64,000 bases of DNA. Origin: UBA2336 sp036787955. GTDB taxonomy: Bacteria > Bacteroidota > Bacteroidia > Cytophagales > Cyclobacteriaceae. The stretch spans positions 186,001 to 250,000 of the forward strand of contig DAIQOI010000003.1 of the NCBI GenBank assembly GCA_036787955.1, read 5' to 3'. Both the position numbers and the translations under genes were made by a program. Within the stretch, counting starts at the first letter, position 1. Each line of letters opens with the position of its first letter. The notes under the pieces are model-generated. The model was not told the DNA's origin. It worked only from the letters and a program-made list of their open reading frames with translations, and searched no databases. Below are positions 23,856-32,949 of this stretch, piece after piece.

Positions 23856-26321
23856 TCAGAAGGGAAATCCTACGCCAAGGTTAAAAATAACCGGCTCGCG
23901 GTTTACGCCAAACGGCCTGGTGAATTTGGCTTTGTCCAGCACAAAACGATCGCCTTCAGGACGAGCCGGGTCGTACACTTTGATGCCCACATCAAAGCGG
24001 AGGATGAGGAACGTGAAGTTGAAGCGAAAACCAAACCCTGTGCCAACCCCTAATTCCTTATAAAAACTATCGAACCTGAACTTGCTGTTGCCGTTTTCTA
24101 CCGGGTTGCCGTCACCATCCTGTTTAGTCCGTTCGGTAAATAACCATACGTTGCCGGCATCTACAAACAGCGCGCCTTCAAAAAATCCAAACAGTTTTCT
24201 TCGCAGTTCAATGCTGCCTTCCAGCAGTATTTCACCCGGAATCTCAAACTGATAGCGGTACAATCCGTCCCGGTCGGGGTTGGTGCTGAGTTCGGGGCGA
24301 TAACTGCCCGGTCCCAACCGGCGTGGGCGCCATGCGCGAACGCTGTTGCTGCCACCGGCAAAAAAATATTTTTCATAAGGTAACGCTCTGTTGTTGCCAT
24401 ACGAATACCCCACACCACCATTAAACCGCATGGCCACTACGGTGCTTTTGTCAATGATCTGTAATCTTCTGAAATCGGCTTGCAGGCGCAGGTAGCGGAA
24501 GGTTTGCAGGTTGCGGTTTTCTATCAGGGGTATTGAGAAAAAATTCTGAAGGGTGCCACCGCTTTCAACCGACCAGCGCAGATAAACTGAGTTTTCCTGC
24601 AGGTTGCCGTAATTGTTGTGATTCCATGACATGCCAAAGCCCGTAAAGCTTACATACGATGGCTGAAAGCTGAACTTGAGTGTGTTCCCCTGGTTTTCAA
24701 ACAGGCTGTCGAGCAACTGGCCGAAGTCGCTGCGAAGATTGGAGTTGATGACACTGAGGTTGGCTGCCGTAAAGTCGAACCGGCGGATGCGCTGGTTTTC
24801 CCAGCTGTAGGTTATGTTTAGCGAGGTGGATGCACGTTTATACTCCGGTCGGTCGGTATAGGCAAAGCCCAGTGTGGTTTTGGTACGCGGATTAACCTTA
24901 CCGAGTTTATAGCGCGTTTCTTCTGACAGGGGCCAAAGAAATTGAGGAAACAACAACGAGGCATTAACGCCAGCCTCTACGCTCTGATATACATTACCCA
25001 GCTCGGTAGCAGCCGCCACACCCTCATAGCCGATACGCCCATTCATTTCAAAATTTTCCAGACCACGGAAAATGTTTCGTTTCTTAAAGCTGATGTTGTA
25101 GAAAGGACCCGGAAAACCCTGCGTCACACTCAGGCCTATTTCATTCGACCACTGGTAGCGGTCAAAACGACTTGCAAAAACGTTGGCAATAAACTGACCA
25201 CCTGTTGTGTCGTAGTTGATATTTACAAACTTGAATATATCCAGGTTGGCCAGTTGCCGCTGCGTATTGAGTGTTTGCTGGCGGCTGAATAATTCGCCGG
25301 GGTGAATAAACAAACGCTGACTGAGGATCTTGAGGTTGTAAATGTTTTCGTAGGCGTAGAAGTTGATGTTTCGGTAAGTTTCGAGTTTGCGGGTTTCGCC
25401 CGGGCGCGATAGGGCAGCATCGGTGGTAAAATTAACCTGGCTGATTACGAAGCGCTTGTGATACCCCCTCTTTTCAGGCCGGTTGATGATGAGTTTAATC
25501 CATACTTTGTAGGGACGGGCCGAAACGGTGTCAACCTGAAACTCAATATACTGCTGGCTGAAATCATAATATCCCTGGTCGCGCAAGGTCAGGTCAATCC
25601 GCTCCCGCTCCTTGAGCAGGTTATCCTGGCTGTACGGTTCGCCGGGTCGCAGGAAGGTATGGCTCAGGGTATTTTTAAGCAGGGAAGCCATTGTCGAGTC
25701 AGGGTATGAGTAAAACACGGAGTCGATTACATAAACAGGCCCTGGCTCAACGAGGTAGCGCACGGCACGGGTTCGTGGAAAATGAAGCGGTACTACCTCA
25801 AACTGTACCAGGTTGCGGAAGTAACCATTATTGAAAAGATAACTGCTGATGTTTTCAACTGCCAACTTAATCTTCTGGCTGTCGAGCACCACCAGTGGTT
25901 CGCCCCATTGCATCACCACGTTACCGTTTTGTATTCGGTCATTAAATTTGGTTTGTATCTGTTGTTTCCGGAACTGCAGGTTGTTGATGCGCTTGGTACG
26001 CGTGGTTTTACTGAGCCGGTTATCTATCCTTTTAATTTTACGGTTTTTACGTGCTTCCAGTTTTTCCGGCCGGAAATGTTTTTTGCCCAGGTAATGTACC
26101 TGTACAAGCAGGTGAATGGGCAGTCCGAGAAATTTGCGGTTGGGTTCAATGCGGGTTAATTCCAGAACCCGCGACTTACTGATATGCCGCGGTGCCTTCG
26201 CCTGCTGGCGATATAGCAGGTATTCGTTTTCACCAAGATGGCGGGTGCCCAGACACCCCTGCGCCAGTAAGGCCAACAGACCAATAAAATAATATTTATA
26301 TTTATTTTTCGCCTTCTTCAA
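23856..26321 (-). CDS. tamL: BamA/TamA-family outer-membrane lipoprotein (TamL-like)
   Basis: An 821-residue outer-membrane protein of the Omp85 superfamily. With a TTG start at 26321 it begins MKKAKNKYKYYFIGLLALLA and has a lipobox at QGC, fitting TamL, the Bacteroidota form of TamA that carries a lipid anchor. POTRA-like repeats fill about residues 60-400. The barrel region has NEIGLSVTQGFPGPFYN, the FFAGGSNSVRAWRPR motif typical of the Omp85 L6 loop (VRAW in place of VRGY), and a C-terminal VIFNLGVGFPF. TamL is thought to work with TamB in outer-membrane assembly or lipid transport. No tamB is adjacent. A 26-codon longer frame exists but would overlap trmH and lose the signal. Confidence 0.85.
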   Translation of the reverse strand: MKKAKNKYKYYFIGLLALLAQGCLGTRHLGENEYLLYRQQAKAPRHISKSRVLELTRIEPNRKFLGLPIHLLVQVHYLGKKHFRPEKLEARKNRKIKRIDNRLSKTTRTKRINNLQFRKQQIQTKFNDRIQNGNVVMQWGEPLVVLDSQKIKLAVENISSYLFNNGYFRNLVQFEVVPLHFPRTRAVRYLVEPGPVYVIDSVFYSYPDSTMASLLKNTLSHTFLRPGEPYSQDNLLKERERIDLTLRDQGYYDFSQQYIEFQVDTVSARPYKVWIKLIINRPEKRGYHKRFVISQVNFTTDAALSRPGETRKLETYRNINFYAYENIYNLKILSQRLFIHPGELFSRQQTLNTQRQLANLDIFKFVNINYDTTGGQFIANVFASRFDRYQWSNEIGLSVTQGFPGPFYNISFKKRNIFRGLENFEMNGRIGYEGVAAATELGNVYQSVEAGVNASLLFPQFLWPLSEETRYKLGKVNPRTKTTLGFAYTDRPEYKRASTSLNITYSWENQRIRRFDFTAANLSVINSNLRSDFGQLLDSLFENQGNTLKFSFQPSYVSFTGFGMSWNHNNYGNLQENSVYLRWSVESGGTLQNFFSIPLIENRNLQTFRYLRLQADFRRLQIIDKSTVVAMRFNGGVGYSYGNNRALPYEKYFFAGGSNSVRAWRPRRLGPGSYRPELSTNPDRDGLYRYQFEIPGEILLEGSIELRRKLFGFFEGALFVDAGNVWLFTERTKQDGDGNPVENGNSKFRFDSFYKELGVGTGFGFRFNFTFLILRFDVGIKVYDPARPEGDRFVLDKAKFTRPFGVNREPVIFNLGVGFPF

Positions 26322-26330
26322 TGGTTGCTT

Positions 26331-27080
26331 ATGCTCAGTAAGGCCCGTATCAAATACATTAAATCCCTGCAAATAAAAAAATACCGCCAACACGAACAAA
26401 GATTTGTGGTAGAAGGCGAAAAGGGTGTTGCTGAATTACTTCGCTCAGATTTTCACACCGAACTGCTGCTTGTCACCAATACTTTTCAGCAACGTTACAG
26501 TGCCTTGCTGAAGGGCTTTCGGGGAGAGTGTATTACGGTTAAACCTTCAGAACTGAATGGGCTGGGCGAATTGAAAACCAATGGGACGGCACTTGCTGTT
26601 GCTGTGATGAAAGAAAACAAACCATTTCGCGTGGATGATAAGAAGTGGACGCTGGTGCTGGATGATATACGCGATCCGGGAAACCTGGGCACCATTATGC
26701 GCATAGCCGACTGGTACGCTTTGCAAGGTATTGTCGCTTCACCTGAAACAACCGATATGTACAACAGCAAGGTGATACAGGCGTCCATGGGGTCGTTTAC
26801 GCGTATACCGGTATACTATGCACCGCTCTCTGAATTTTTGCAACAACAAAAAGTACCGGTACTGGGTGCATTTCTGGAAGGTGAAAATGTGCATCGCTTT
26901 CATGCGCCTGTAGGCGGACTGTTGGTTATAGGCAATGAATCGGCGGGCATTTCGGGCGAAGTGGCGCGTTATGTTACGCACCGCATTACTATTCCGCGCT
27001 TCGGCGGGGCCGAATCGCTGAATGCTGCCATTGCCACTGCAGTACTGTGCGATAATCTTATTCGGCTGCATGTCGGCTAA
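26331..27080 (+). CDS. TrmH/SpoU family RNA 2'-O-methyltransferase
   Basis: A 249-residue SPOUT enzyme using S-adenosylmethionine. An N-terminal RNA-binding region (KYIKSLQIKKYRQHEQRFVVEGEKGV) precedes the knotted catalytic domain with motif 1 LVLDDIRDPGNLGTIMRIADW, motif 2 LLVIGNESAGISGEV and motif 3 RITIPRFGGAESLNAAIATAVL. The target could be rRNA or tRNA; sequence does not tell. It is divergent from tamL with start codons about 10 bp apart. Confidence 0.9.
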   Translation: MLSKARIKYIKSLQIKKYRQHEQRFVVEGEKGVAELLRSDFHTELLLVTNTFQQRYSALLKGFRGECITVKPSELNGLGELKTNGTALAVAVMKENKPFRVDDKKWTLVLDDIRDPGNLGTIMRIADWYALQGIVASPETTDMYNSKVIQASMGSFTRIPVYYAPLSEFLQQQKVPVLGAFLEGENVHRFHAPVGGLLVIGNESAGISGEVARYVTHRITIPRFGGAESLNAAIATAVLCDNLIRLHVG

Positions 27081-27157
27081 TGTTTTTTTAATAAATTAAC
27101 CAAGAGTTTGTTTCAGTAAAAAAATTTCGGGTTACGGTTTTTTATCATCCGCCTTGC

Positions 27158-27209
27158 ATGCTCACCTGAAAACGCCGCACAGCGTAAAGCCGAAAGGCAG
27201 GGTGAGCAT
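27158..27209. other. Structured inverted repeat between convergent genes
   Basis: ATGCTCACC (27158-27166) and GGTGAGCAT (27201-27209) form a 9-bp stem. The enclosed loop holds two smaller hairpins: ACGC/GCGT (27172-27185) and GCC/GGC around GAAA (27188-27197), giving a cloverleaf-like outline. The right arm includes the stop codon of the queuosine transporter gene. It may act as a 3' stabiliser or terminator for one of the convergent messages, but no T-run follows directly. Confidence 0.45.
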
Positions 27210-27982
27210 CAGAAAAATCCCTCGCTTTTCAGGGCAGCTTCTTCGGCTATTTTATCGGCCTCCTCTTTTCCCAGGTAGCGGTCTATGAGGTAGTGACCCA
27301 GATATACCAGGGGTGTCATCGCGATGGCTGCAAAAAATTTAAAGAAATAATTTACCAGTCCCACCGAAACTACCTGCATCAGGTTCCATTTGCCAAAAAT
27401 ATAGAAGGCAATAAAGAGCACCACAAAGCTGTCAATCAGTTGGGAAAACAAGGTGGATCCGGTGGCACGTAGCCACAGCATGCGCGGGCCGGTTAACCGG
27501 CGCAGGCGGTGAAAGACAAACACATCCAACAGTTGTCCGATCAGAAAAGCCGTGAGCGAGCCGAGAATGATGCCCAGGCCCTGCCGGAAAATAATACCAT
27601 AGGCCTGATTGATGTCCAGTCCTTCTTCTTTGTACAGTTCTACCCAGAAAGGTGCCGGGGGCAACAGGGTAGCCAGTCCAATGATAAAAAAAGCAAAAGC
27701 GATAAGTCCTGCCGTAAGAAAGCTTATTTTTTTTACACCTTCTTTGCCGAAGTATTCGTTGATGATGTCGGTGGTTACAAACACGAATGGCCATATAACC
27801 ACTCCGGCCGTGAGATTAAAATCCAGTAGGTAGCCAAAAATATTGAGTTGGGCAGGGGGTAATCCCAATATACTTTCGGCCGAAAATATTTTTGTGCCCA
27901 CCATTTCGGCTACCAGGGCGTTGGTAAGAAAAAATCCCGAAAGGACTATGAAGAGGTTTTGCTTTTTACGGTCAAGGCTCAT
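27209..27982 (-). CDS. Queuosine precursor transporter (YhhQ/QPTR family)
   Basis: A 257-residue inner-membrane protein with about six or seven hydrophobic helices, opening near LSGFFLTNALVAEMVGTKIF and including WPFVFVTTDIINEYFGKEGV, the family signature. YhhQ-type transporters import preQ0 or preQ1 for queuosine synthesis in tRNA. The start ATG overlaps the end of rnz by 4 bp, so it is the last gene of the purC-STAS-rnz operon. No queuosine biosynthesis gene is in the window. Confidence 0.9.
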   Translation of the reverse strand: MSLDRKKQNLFIVLSGFFLTNALVAEMVGTKIFSAESILGLPPAQLNIFGYLLDFNLTAGVVIWPFVFVTTDIINEYFGKEGVKKISFLTAGLIAFAFFIIGLATLLPPAPFWVELYKEEGLDINQAYGIIFRQGLGIILGSLTAFLIGQLLDVFVFHRLRRLTGPRMLWLRATGSTLFSQLIDSFVVLFIAFYIFGKWNLMQVVSVGLVNYFFKFFAAIAMTPLVYLGHYLIDRYLGKEEADKIAEEAALKSEGFF

Positions 27983-28899
27983 GGCTGATGGATGTAAAAT
28001 GTTTGTCCTTCTTCGGCAAGAAAGGATGCCGGAAATACAGATCGCGCTTCCAGCAGCAACTGGTCCAGTTCGCGGTAGCGGGCCGAAAAGTGACCCAGAA
28101 TAAGTTTTTTTGCTCCTGCCTTCAGGGCAAATGTGGCGGCCTGGGTGGCTGTACTGTGTGTGGTTTCTGTTGCTTTATGGGCATCGGCCGAGGAAAAGGT
28201 GGCTTCGTGATAGATAACATCTACACCTTGTAAGGATTCGATCAGGCTTTCTGAGTAGGCTGTGTCTGAGCAGTAGGCATAGCTGCCCGAAGGGTGAGGT
28301 GGAAAGGTATGGGCTTCATTCTTATACAAGAGGTTGCCCTGTGTATCGAAAATATCTTTTCCGCTTTTCAGCGCGGCCAGTTGTGAGTAGGTGATGCCTG
28401 CCGGGATTTTTTCAGGGTCAATTCTTCGCGGCTTGGGCTTTTCACGAAACAAGAAGCCGTAGCACGGAAGTTTGTGATAAAGCGGAAATGCATGAACTGT
28501 GAAGTGCTGGTGTTCGTATATCAGGGTGCTTACGTTGGTGTTGAGGGTGTGCAGCACAATACGGAAACAGGGCACGGATCGGGAATGATAGAGGTGTGTG
28601 GTAAGAATTTCATCCAATCCCTTGGGGCTATAGATGTGCAGGTCGTTTTCGCGGTGGTGCAGGTGCATGGTAAACAGCAGGCCGGGCAGGCCCAGGTAGT
28701 GGTCGCCATGCAGGTGCGATATGAAGATGTGGTTGATGCGCATCAGCGGCAGCCCGAAGCGTGCCAGTTGCATTTGAGCGCCTTCACCGCAGTCAACCAA
28801 CATATATTCGTTGTGCAGGGATATGAGTTGAGCGGAAGGAAAGCGTCCGTAAGCCGGAACGGCACCACTGCTTCCCAATATGGTTACGGAAAAATTCAA
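27979..28899 (-). CDS. rnz: Ribonuclease Z
   Basis: A 306-residue metallo-beta-lactamase-fold endonuclease that cuts tRNA precursors at the discriminator base. The zinc motif is FISHLHGDHYLGLPG (HxHxDH), with CSDTAYSE, IYHEATFSSADAHKA, and LGHFSARY. TTG 28899 is taken as start: it gives MNFSVTILGSSGAVPAYGRF, the family N terminus and normal length, and leaves 16 bp to the STAS stop. A longer frame would overlap the STAS gene. The two tRNAs here without encoded CCA (Arg, Pro) would be natural substrates. Confidence 0.9.
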   Translation of the reverse strand: MNFSVTILGSSGAVPAYGRFPSAQLISLHNEYMLVDCGEGAQMQLARFGLPLMRINHIFISHLHGDHYLGLPGLLFTMHLHHRENDLHIYSPKGLDEILTTHLYHSRSVPCFRIVLHTLNTNVSTLIYEHQHFTVHAFPLYHKLPCYGFLFREKPKPRRIDPEKIPAGITYSQLAALKSGKDIFDTQGNLLYKNEAHTFPPHPSGSYAYCSDTAYSESLIESLQGVDVIYHEATFSSADAHKATETTHSTATQAATFALKAGAKKLILGHFSARYRELDQLLLEARSVFPASFLAEEGQTFYIHQP

Positions 28900-28915
28900 C
28901 CGGCAAAAAGCGGTG

Positions 28916-29296
28916 TTAGTTTTCTGCTTCTCCGCGAAGGTCGCGCTCAATTTCGTGCATGAGCACGGCATCGATGGCTTCTTCTACGGTGGGCAGTATA
29001 TTGAGCACGCTGTCAAGCTGGGATATGCGGATAAGTTTTTGTGTGTGGTCCGACAGGCAGGCTAATACAAAAATGCCGCCATCTTCCTGGAGCACGCGGT
29101 TGCCCACCAGCAGGGCGCTAAGGCCGGACGAATCGGTATATTTTACTTCGGAAAGGTCGAGGATGATGTTGCGGACCCCTTCGGCATGCAGGGTTATAAG
29201 CTCTGACTTAAGTCCTGGCGCCACGGTAGAGTCCATCTTTTCTTCGTGCAGCTTCAGCAGGCTGTATTTTTCCTGTTTGTCGATTGTGTATTTCAT
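28916..29296 (-). CDS. STAS domain protein (anti-sigma factor antagonist-like)
   Basis: A 126-residue protein with one STAS domain. The expected phosphorylatable serine lies in VKYTDSSGLSALLVGNR. This family (SpoIIAA/RsbV-like) binds anti-sigma kinases and is controlled by Ser phosphorylation, but no kinase or sigma factor gene is near. A STAS protein directly before rnz may have another, unexplored role. The gap to purC is 9 bp. Confidence 0.87.
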   Translation of the reverse strand: MKYTIDKQEKYSLLKLHEEKMDSTVAPGLKSELITLHAEGVRNIILDLSEVKYTDSSGLSALLVGNRVLQEDGGIFVLACLSDHTQKLIRISQLDSVLNILPTVEEAIDAVLMHEIERDLRGEAEN

Positions 29297-29305
29297 GCGG
29301 TCCGG

Positions 29306-30286
29306 TTAAACGATGCCCTGCAAGTTAATTGAATTTAGGGAATTGATGATGTTTTGGTAGATGCGGTCAGCAAGGTTTTCATTTTTAAGCGCTGGCAGTT
29401 CTTCGCCTGTAACCTGGCGGTACAGTTCGCGGTAGCGTTCTGCGATGGTCATAATCCAGGAATCTGTCATTTCGGGTACTTGCTGTCCTTCCTTGCCCTG
29501 GAAGCCGTTTTCAATGAGCCATTGTCTGACAAATTCTTTAGAAAGTTGCTTTTGTGCTTCGCCTTTTTGTTGTCTTTCGGCATACCCTTCGGCATAAAAA
29601 TATCGCGATGAGTCGGGGGTATGCACTTCATCAATAAGGCGTATGAGGCCGTTAAAGTTACCGAATTCATATTTGGTGTCCACCAGTATCAGTCCGCGTT
29701 GTGCGGCCAGTTCAGTACCGCGCTGAAAGAGGGCAAGGCTGTATTTCTCCAGTAACAAGTATTCGTCTTCGTGTACCAGGCCTTTTTCCAGTATCTGCTC
29801 GCGCGATATATCTTCATCATGCCCCTGATGAGCTTTGGTGGTAGGCGTAATAATGGGCGCGGGTAGCTTATCGTTTTCACGCAGCCCTTCCGGGAGGGGT
29901 ACTCCGCACAGCGTTCTTTTACCTGCGCGGTATTCGCGCCAGGCATGGCCAGCCAGGTATCCCCTTACAACCATTTCAACCGGATAAGGTTTGCATTTCA
30001 GGCCTATCGTAACGTTATCATCCGGCAGCTGAAGCACCCAGTTGGGTACAATGTCTTTTGTGGCTTCCAGGTTTCGTGCAGCTATCCGGTTCAGAATTCT
30101 TCCCTTGTCGGGTATGGGCTTTGGCAGTACCACATCGAATGCCGAGATACGGTCGGTGGCTACCATGACCATTACGTTACCGAAGTAATACACATCGCGC
30201 ACCTTACCGCGGTAAAATCCGGTTTGGCCCGGAAAACTGAAATTGGTCTGAAATACGGTTGGCGACAGGCTTGTTTTTATCGACAT
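29306..30286 (-). CDS. purC: Phosphoribosylaminoimidazole-succinocarboxamide synthase
   Basis: A 326-residue ATP-grasp-like enzyme of purine synthesis (CAIR plus aspartate to SAICAR). Motifs: GKVRDVYYFGN, ATDRISAFDVVL, CKPYPVEMVVRGYLAG, LVDTKYEFG. It is of the longer type (about 300 residues or more) seen in eukaryotes and many Bacteroidota rather than the 240-residue E. coli type. ATG 30286 is chosen because a TAGGTTTG promoter element ends only 20 bp upstream. The GTG at 30307 overlaps that element. Confidence 0.93.
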   Translation of the reverse strand: MSIKTSLSPTVFQTNFSFPGQTGFYRGKVRDVYYFGNVMVMVATDRISAFDVVLPKPIPDKGRILNRIAARNLEATKDIVPNWVLQLPDDNVTIGLKCKPYPVEMVVRGYLAGHAWREYRAGKRTLCGVPLPEGLRENDKLPAPIITPTTKAHQGHDEDISREQILEKGLVHEDEYLLLEKYSLALFQRGTELAAQRGLILVDTKYEFGNFNGLIRLIDEVHTPDSSRYFYAEGYAERQQKGEAQKQLSKEFVRQWLIENGFQGKEGQQVPEMTDSWIMTIAERYRELYRQVTGEELPALKNENLADRIYQNIINSLNSINLQGIV

Positions 30287-30306
30287 GGTGCTGCTTGTGG
30301 TTGCCA

Positions 30307-30314
30307 CAAACCTA
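30307..30314 (-). promoter_or_regulatory. Promoter -7 element of the purC operon (TAGGTTTG on the minus strand)
   Basis: A perfect TAnnTTTG match, 20 bp before the purC ATG. A TTG lies 16 bp further upstream, slightly short of the usual spacing. It would start the purC-STAS-rnz-transporter operon. Confidence 0.55.
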
Positions 30315-30319
30315 ATACT

Positions 30320-31627
30320 TTACTTTGTTTCAATGAGAATGCCGGCTTTAAAAATGTATGTTTTTATCACGTTGCCTTGCTCGTTAAATTCCTTCCACTC
30401 TTTGTGTTTTTTGTCGGCAATGTATTCGCCCTGTTCGCGTATCTGGCCGTTTTCGTAGTAAGCTGTAAACAGTCCGTGCTTGCGGTGAGAACGGTATTCG
30501 CCTTCGCTTTCCACTTTTCCGGAAGGGTAATAATTTTTAAAAGCACCAAACAGCATGTTAAACTTCCAGTTTTCTTCGCGGGCTATCTTGCCGCTGGCAA
30601 AATATTCGGTGCGTGGGCCGTGTAATTTTCCGGCTTCGTAAGTTTCTTTGATCTTAGGTGTTTTGCCGTCTTCATGGTAAAAGATCCATTCGCCATGCGG
30701 TTTCAGATCGCGGTATTTTTTTTCTGATAACCGCAGGCCGGTGTCGGTATACTCTTCTACAATCCAGTCTTTGCCGTTTAGCGCGAAATATTCTTTTTGT
30801 TTCAGCACACCGTTGGGATGGTACATGTAGCCGGTTCCTGTTTTGTACCCTTCCTTATACTTAAACCTGTGTTTTACCATACCCGACGGATAGTAGCCGG
30901 TGTTGTCGCCATGCAGCTTACCGTCCATGAAATGACCAACCAGCAACAGGTTGCCCAGGCTGTCGTAATGGCGATACTCACCGTTGCGTGCACCTTCGCG
31001 CATGGTAAAGACATTTTCAAGCCCACCGTTGGGATAGTAGGTTTTGAAAAATCCGGTAAGGATGCCGTTCACGTAGTTGCCTTCGGTTTCAACAATACCG
31101 CTTGGGTAGAACGTGCGGCTTACACCATTGGGTTTGCTGTAGCGGTAGTGGATTTCTTTTTTCAGCGTTCCGTGTGGGTAATATTCGCGGATTACTCCAT
31201 CGGGCTTACCTTTTTTGAACACCGCCTCGCGCCATAATGTACCATCATCATAAAAAGTGTGGGCGCTATCAACCAGCAGGTCATTCTGATAAAATGCTTT
31301 CTGAATTTTTTTACCGTTCTCATCATAGATTTCTACGGGTCCGTGGCGCATTCCGTTGACGTAAGTGATTTTGCGGGAAGGGATACCATTTTCGTGGTAT
31401 TCAGTGAATACACCTGATTTCTTACCATTGACAAAGAATCCTTCCAGTGCCGGATTGCCGTTGGGATAATACCGGATATACCGACCTTCGAACTTTTCGG
31501 CATTGTCGGGCGCTACCGAATAAATTTCATGCGGCCGGTTTTTGTTGCCGGCATAGTAGGTACGCACTTCGCGTTGTGCCAGTGCTGTGGAAGATGTGAG
31601 TACGAGAATAGTAAAAAGCAATCGCAT
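30320..31627 (-). CDS. Exported YwqK/MORN-2 repeat protein
   Basis: A 435-residue protein with a signal peptide (MRLLFTILVLTSSTALAQ) and about 15 repeats of 22-25 residues with the pattern G-x-x-x-x-Y-Y-x-N-G-x-x-x-x-x-x-x-Y, e.g. GRYIRYYPNGNPALEGFF and GFFKTYYPNGGLENVFTMRE. These MORN_2 repeats are called YwqK antitoxin-like in databases, but no toxin gene lies beside it and the label is not functional evidence. It probably forms an elongated beta-sheet structure in the periplasm or at the surface. An alternative start at 31669 has an AGGAG six bases upstream and would add 14 residues before the signal peptide. Confidence 0.82.
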   Translation of the reverse strand: MRLLFTILVLTSSTALAQREVRTYYAGNKNRPHEIYSVAPDNAEKFEGRYIRYYPNGNPALEGFFVNGKKSGVFTEYHENGIPSRKITYVNGMRHGPVEIYDENGKKIQKAFYQNDLLVDSAHTFYDDGTLWREAVFKKGKPDGVIREYYPHGTLKKEIHYRYSKPNGVSRTFYPSGIVETEGNYVNGILTGFFKTYYPNGGLENVFTMREGARNGEYRHYDSLGNLLLVGHFMDGKLHGDNTGYYPSGMVKHRFKYKEGYKTGTGYMYHPNGVLKQKEYFALNGKDWIVEEYTDTGLRLSEKKYRDLKPHGEWIFYHEDGKTPKIKETYEAGKLHGPRTEYFASGKIAREENWKFNMLFGAFKNYYPSGKVESEGEYRSHRKHGLFTAYYENGQIREQGEYIADKKHKEWKEFNEQGNVIKTYIFKAGILIETK

Positions 31628-31714
31628 AGCCACGTGAAAATACATCAGCCTGCGTATGTAACGCAACATGTGTACTCCTGTTGTTCGTCAAAATGGAAAA
31701 TATTTCAGACAGCA

Positions 31715-32893
31715 TTAAAGTTTTTCGATAACCATTGCCGAGGCACCACCGCCACCGTTGCAAATGCCTGCTACGCCTATGGAGGCATGGTTTTGCTGCA
31801 GTACATGGATGAGGGTGGTGATGATGCGCGCACCCGATGCGCCCAGCGGGTGGCCCAGTGAAACAGCCCCGCCATTCACGTTTACTTTTCCGGGGTTAAG
31901 GCCTAGCTTCATGTTGTTGGCAATGGCTACGGCCGAGAAGGCTTCGTTTATTTCGTAGTAATCTACGTCCTTTTTTTCTACTCCTGCCATCTTCATGGCT
32001 TTGGGAATAGCAAGGGCAGGGGCAGTGGTAAACCACATCGGGTCTTGTGCTGCATCGGCAAACCCGCGGATGCGGGCCAGGGGTTTAATGCCCAGCTCTT
32101 TGGCTTTTTCCATGCTCATCAGTATAACGGCCGAGGCCCCGTCGTTGATGGTCGAAGCATTGGCTGCAGTTACGGTTCCGTCTTTGGAGAAGACGGGTTT
32201 GAGCTGGGGTATTTTGTCGAAGTTTACGTTTTTATATTCCTCGTCTTCGGCAAACAGGGTTTTGTTGCCTTTTCGATCGGTTATTTCGACCGGCACTACT
32301 TCATCCTTAAACTTTCCGGCGGCCCAGGCAGCGGCTGCGCGTTGGTACGATTGAATCGCATAGTTGTCCTGGTCCTGGCGGCTGATGTTCATTTCCCTGG
32401 CGGTGTTATCGGCACACACGCCCATGGCGCAGTGGTTGTACACATCGGTCAGGCCATCGTAGGTGAGTCCGTCCACTACTTCGCCATTCCCGAATTTATA
32501 GCCGTATCGTGCCTTCAACAGGTAGTATGGAATGTTGCTCATGCTTTCCATGCCGCCTGCCACTACCACGTCATTTTGTCCCAGCATGATAGATTGGGCA
32601 CCCACCATGATGGCCTTCATGCCCGAGGCACAGACTTTGTTAATAAGCGTGCAGGGAATGGTATACCCCAGCCCGGCAAGAACGGCTACCTGCGTGGCAG
32701 GTGCCTGTTTCAGGCCGGCTGAAATGACGTTGCCCATAAAAACTTCTTGTATCAGTTTAGGGTCAATACCCGCTTTTTCAATGGCGCCTTTTACAGCAAT
32801 GGCACCCAGCTCGGTAGCCGACAACGATGCAAGACTTCCGCCAAAACTGCCAATAGGGGTACGAACGGCCGATGCAATAACAACTTCTTTCAT
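31715..32893 (-). CDS. Acetyl-CoA C-acetyltransferase (thiolase)
   Basis: A 392-residue thiolase II-like enzyme. The acyl-accepting cysteine is in LINKVCASGMKAIM, the second catalytic pair in VNVNGGAVSLGHPLGASGAR (His) and GICNGGGGASAMV (Cys). NEAFSAVA supports the biosynthetic/degradative thiolase family, which condenses or cleaves acetoacetyl-CoA. It stands alone, with no adjacent 3-hydroxyacyl-CoA dehydrogenase. A TACCTTTG promoter element lies 21 bp upstream of the ATG. Confidence 0.92.
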   Translation of the reverse strand: MKEVVIASAVRTPIGSFGGSLASLSATELGAIAVKGAIEKAGIDPKLIQEVFMGNVISAGLKQAPATQVAVLAGLGYTIPCTLINKVCASGMKAIMVGAQSIMLGQNDVVVAGGMESMSNIPYYLLKARYGYKFGNGEVVDGLTYDGLTDVYNHCAMGVCADNTAREMNISRQDQDNYAIQSYQRAAAAWAAGKFKDEVVPVEITDRKGNKTLFAEDEEYKNVNFDKIPQLKPVFSKDGTVTAANASTINDGASAVILMSMEKAKELGIKPLARIRGFADAAQDPMWFTTAPALAIPKAMKMAGVEKKDVDYYEINEAFSAVAIANNMKLGLNPGKVNVNGGAVSLGHPLGASGARIITTLIHVLQQNHASIGVAGICNGGGGASAMVIEKL

Positions 32894-32913
32894 GTGCGGT
32901 TAATTACAATGTG

Positions 32914-32921
32914 CAAAGGTA
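32914..32921 (-). promoter_or_regulatory. Promoter -7 element of the thiolase gene (TACCTTTG on the minus strand)
   Basis: A perfect TAnnTTTG match predicting a leader of roughly 14 nt. The -33 TTTG is not at the expected distance. Confidence 0.5.
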
Positions 32922-32949
32922 CATACAAACCACCGATTTGCACTGAAAA

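Noticed and set aside
30320..31627. Toxin-antitoxin system suggested by the YwqK label
   Set aside because: No toxin-like gene is adjacent. The protein is an exported MORN-2 repeat protein, and the label comes from repeat similarity only.
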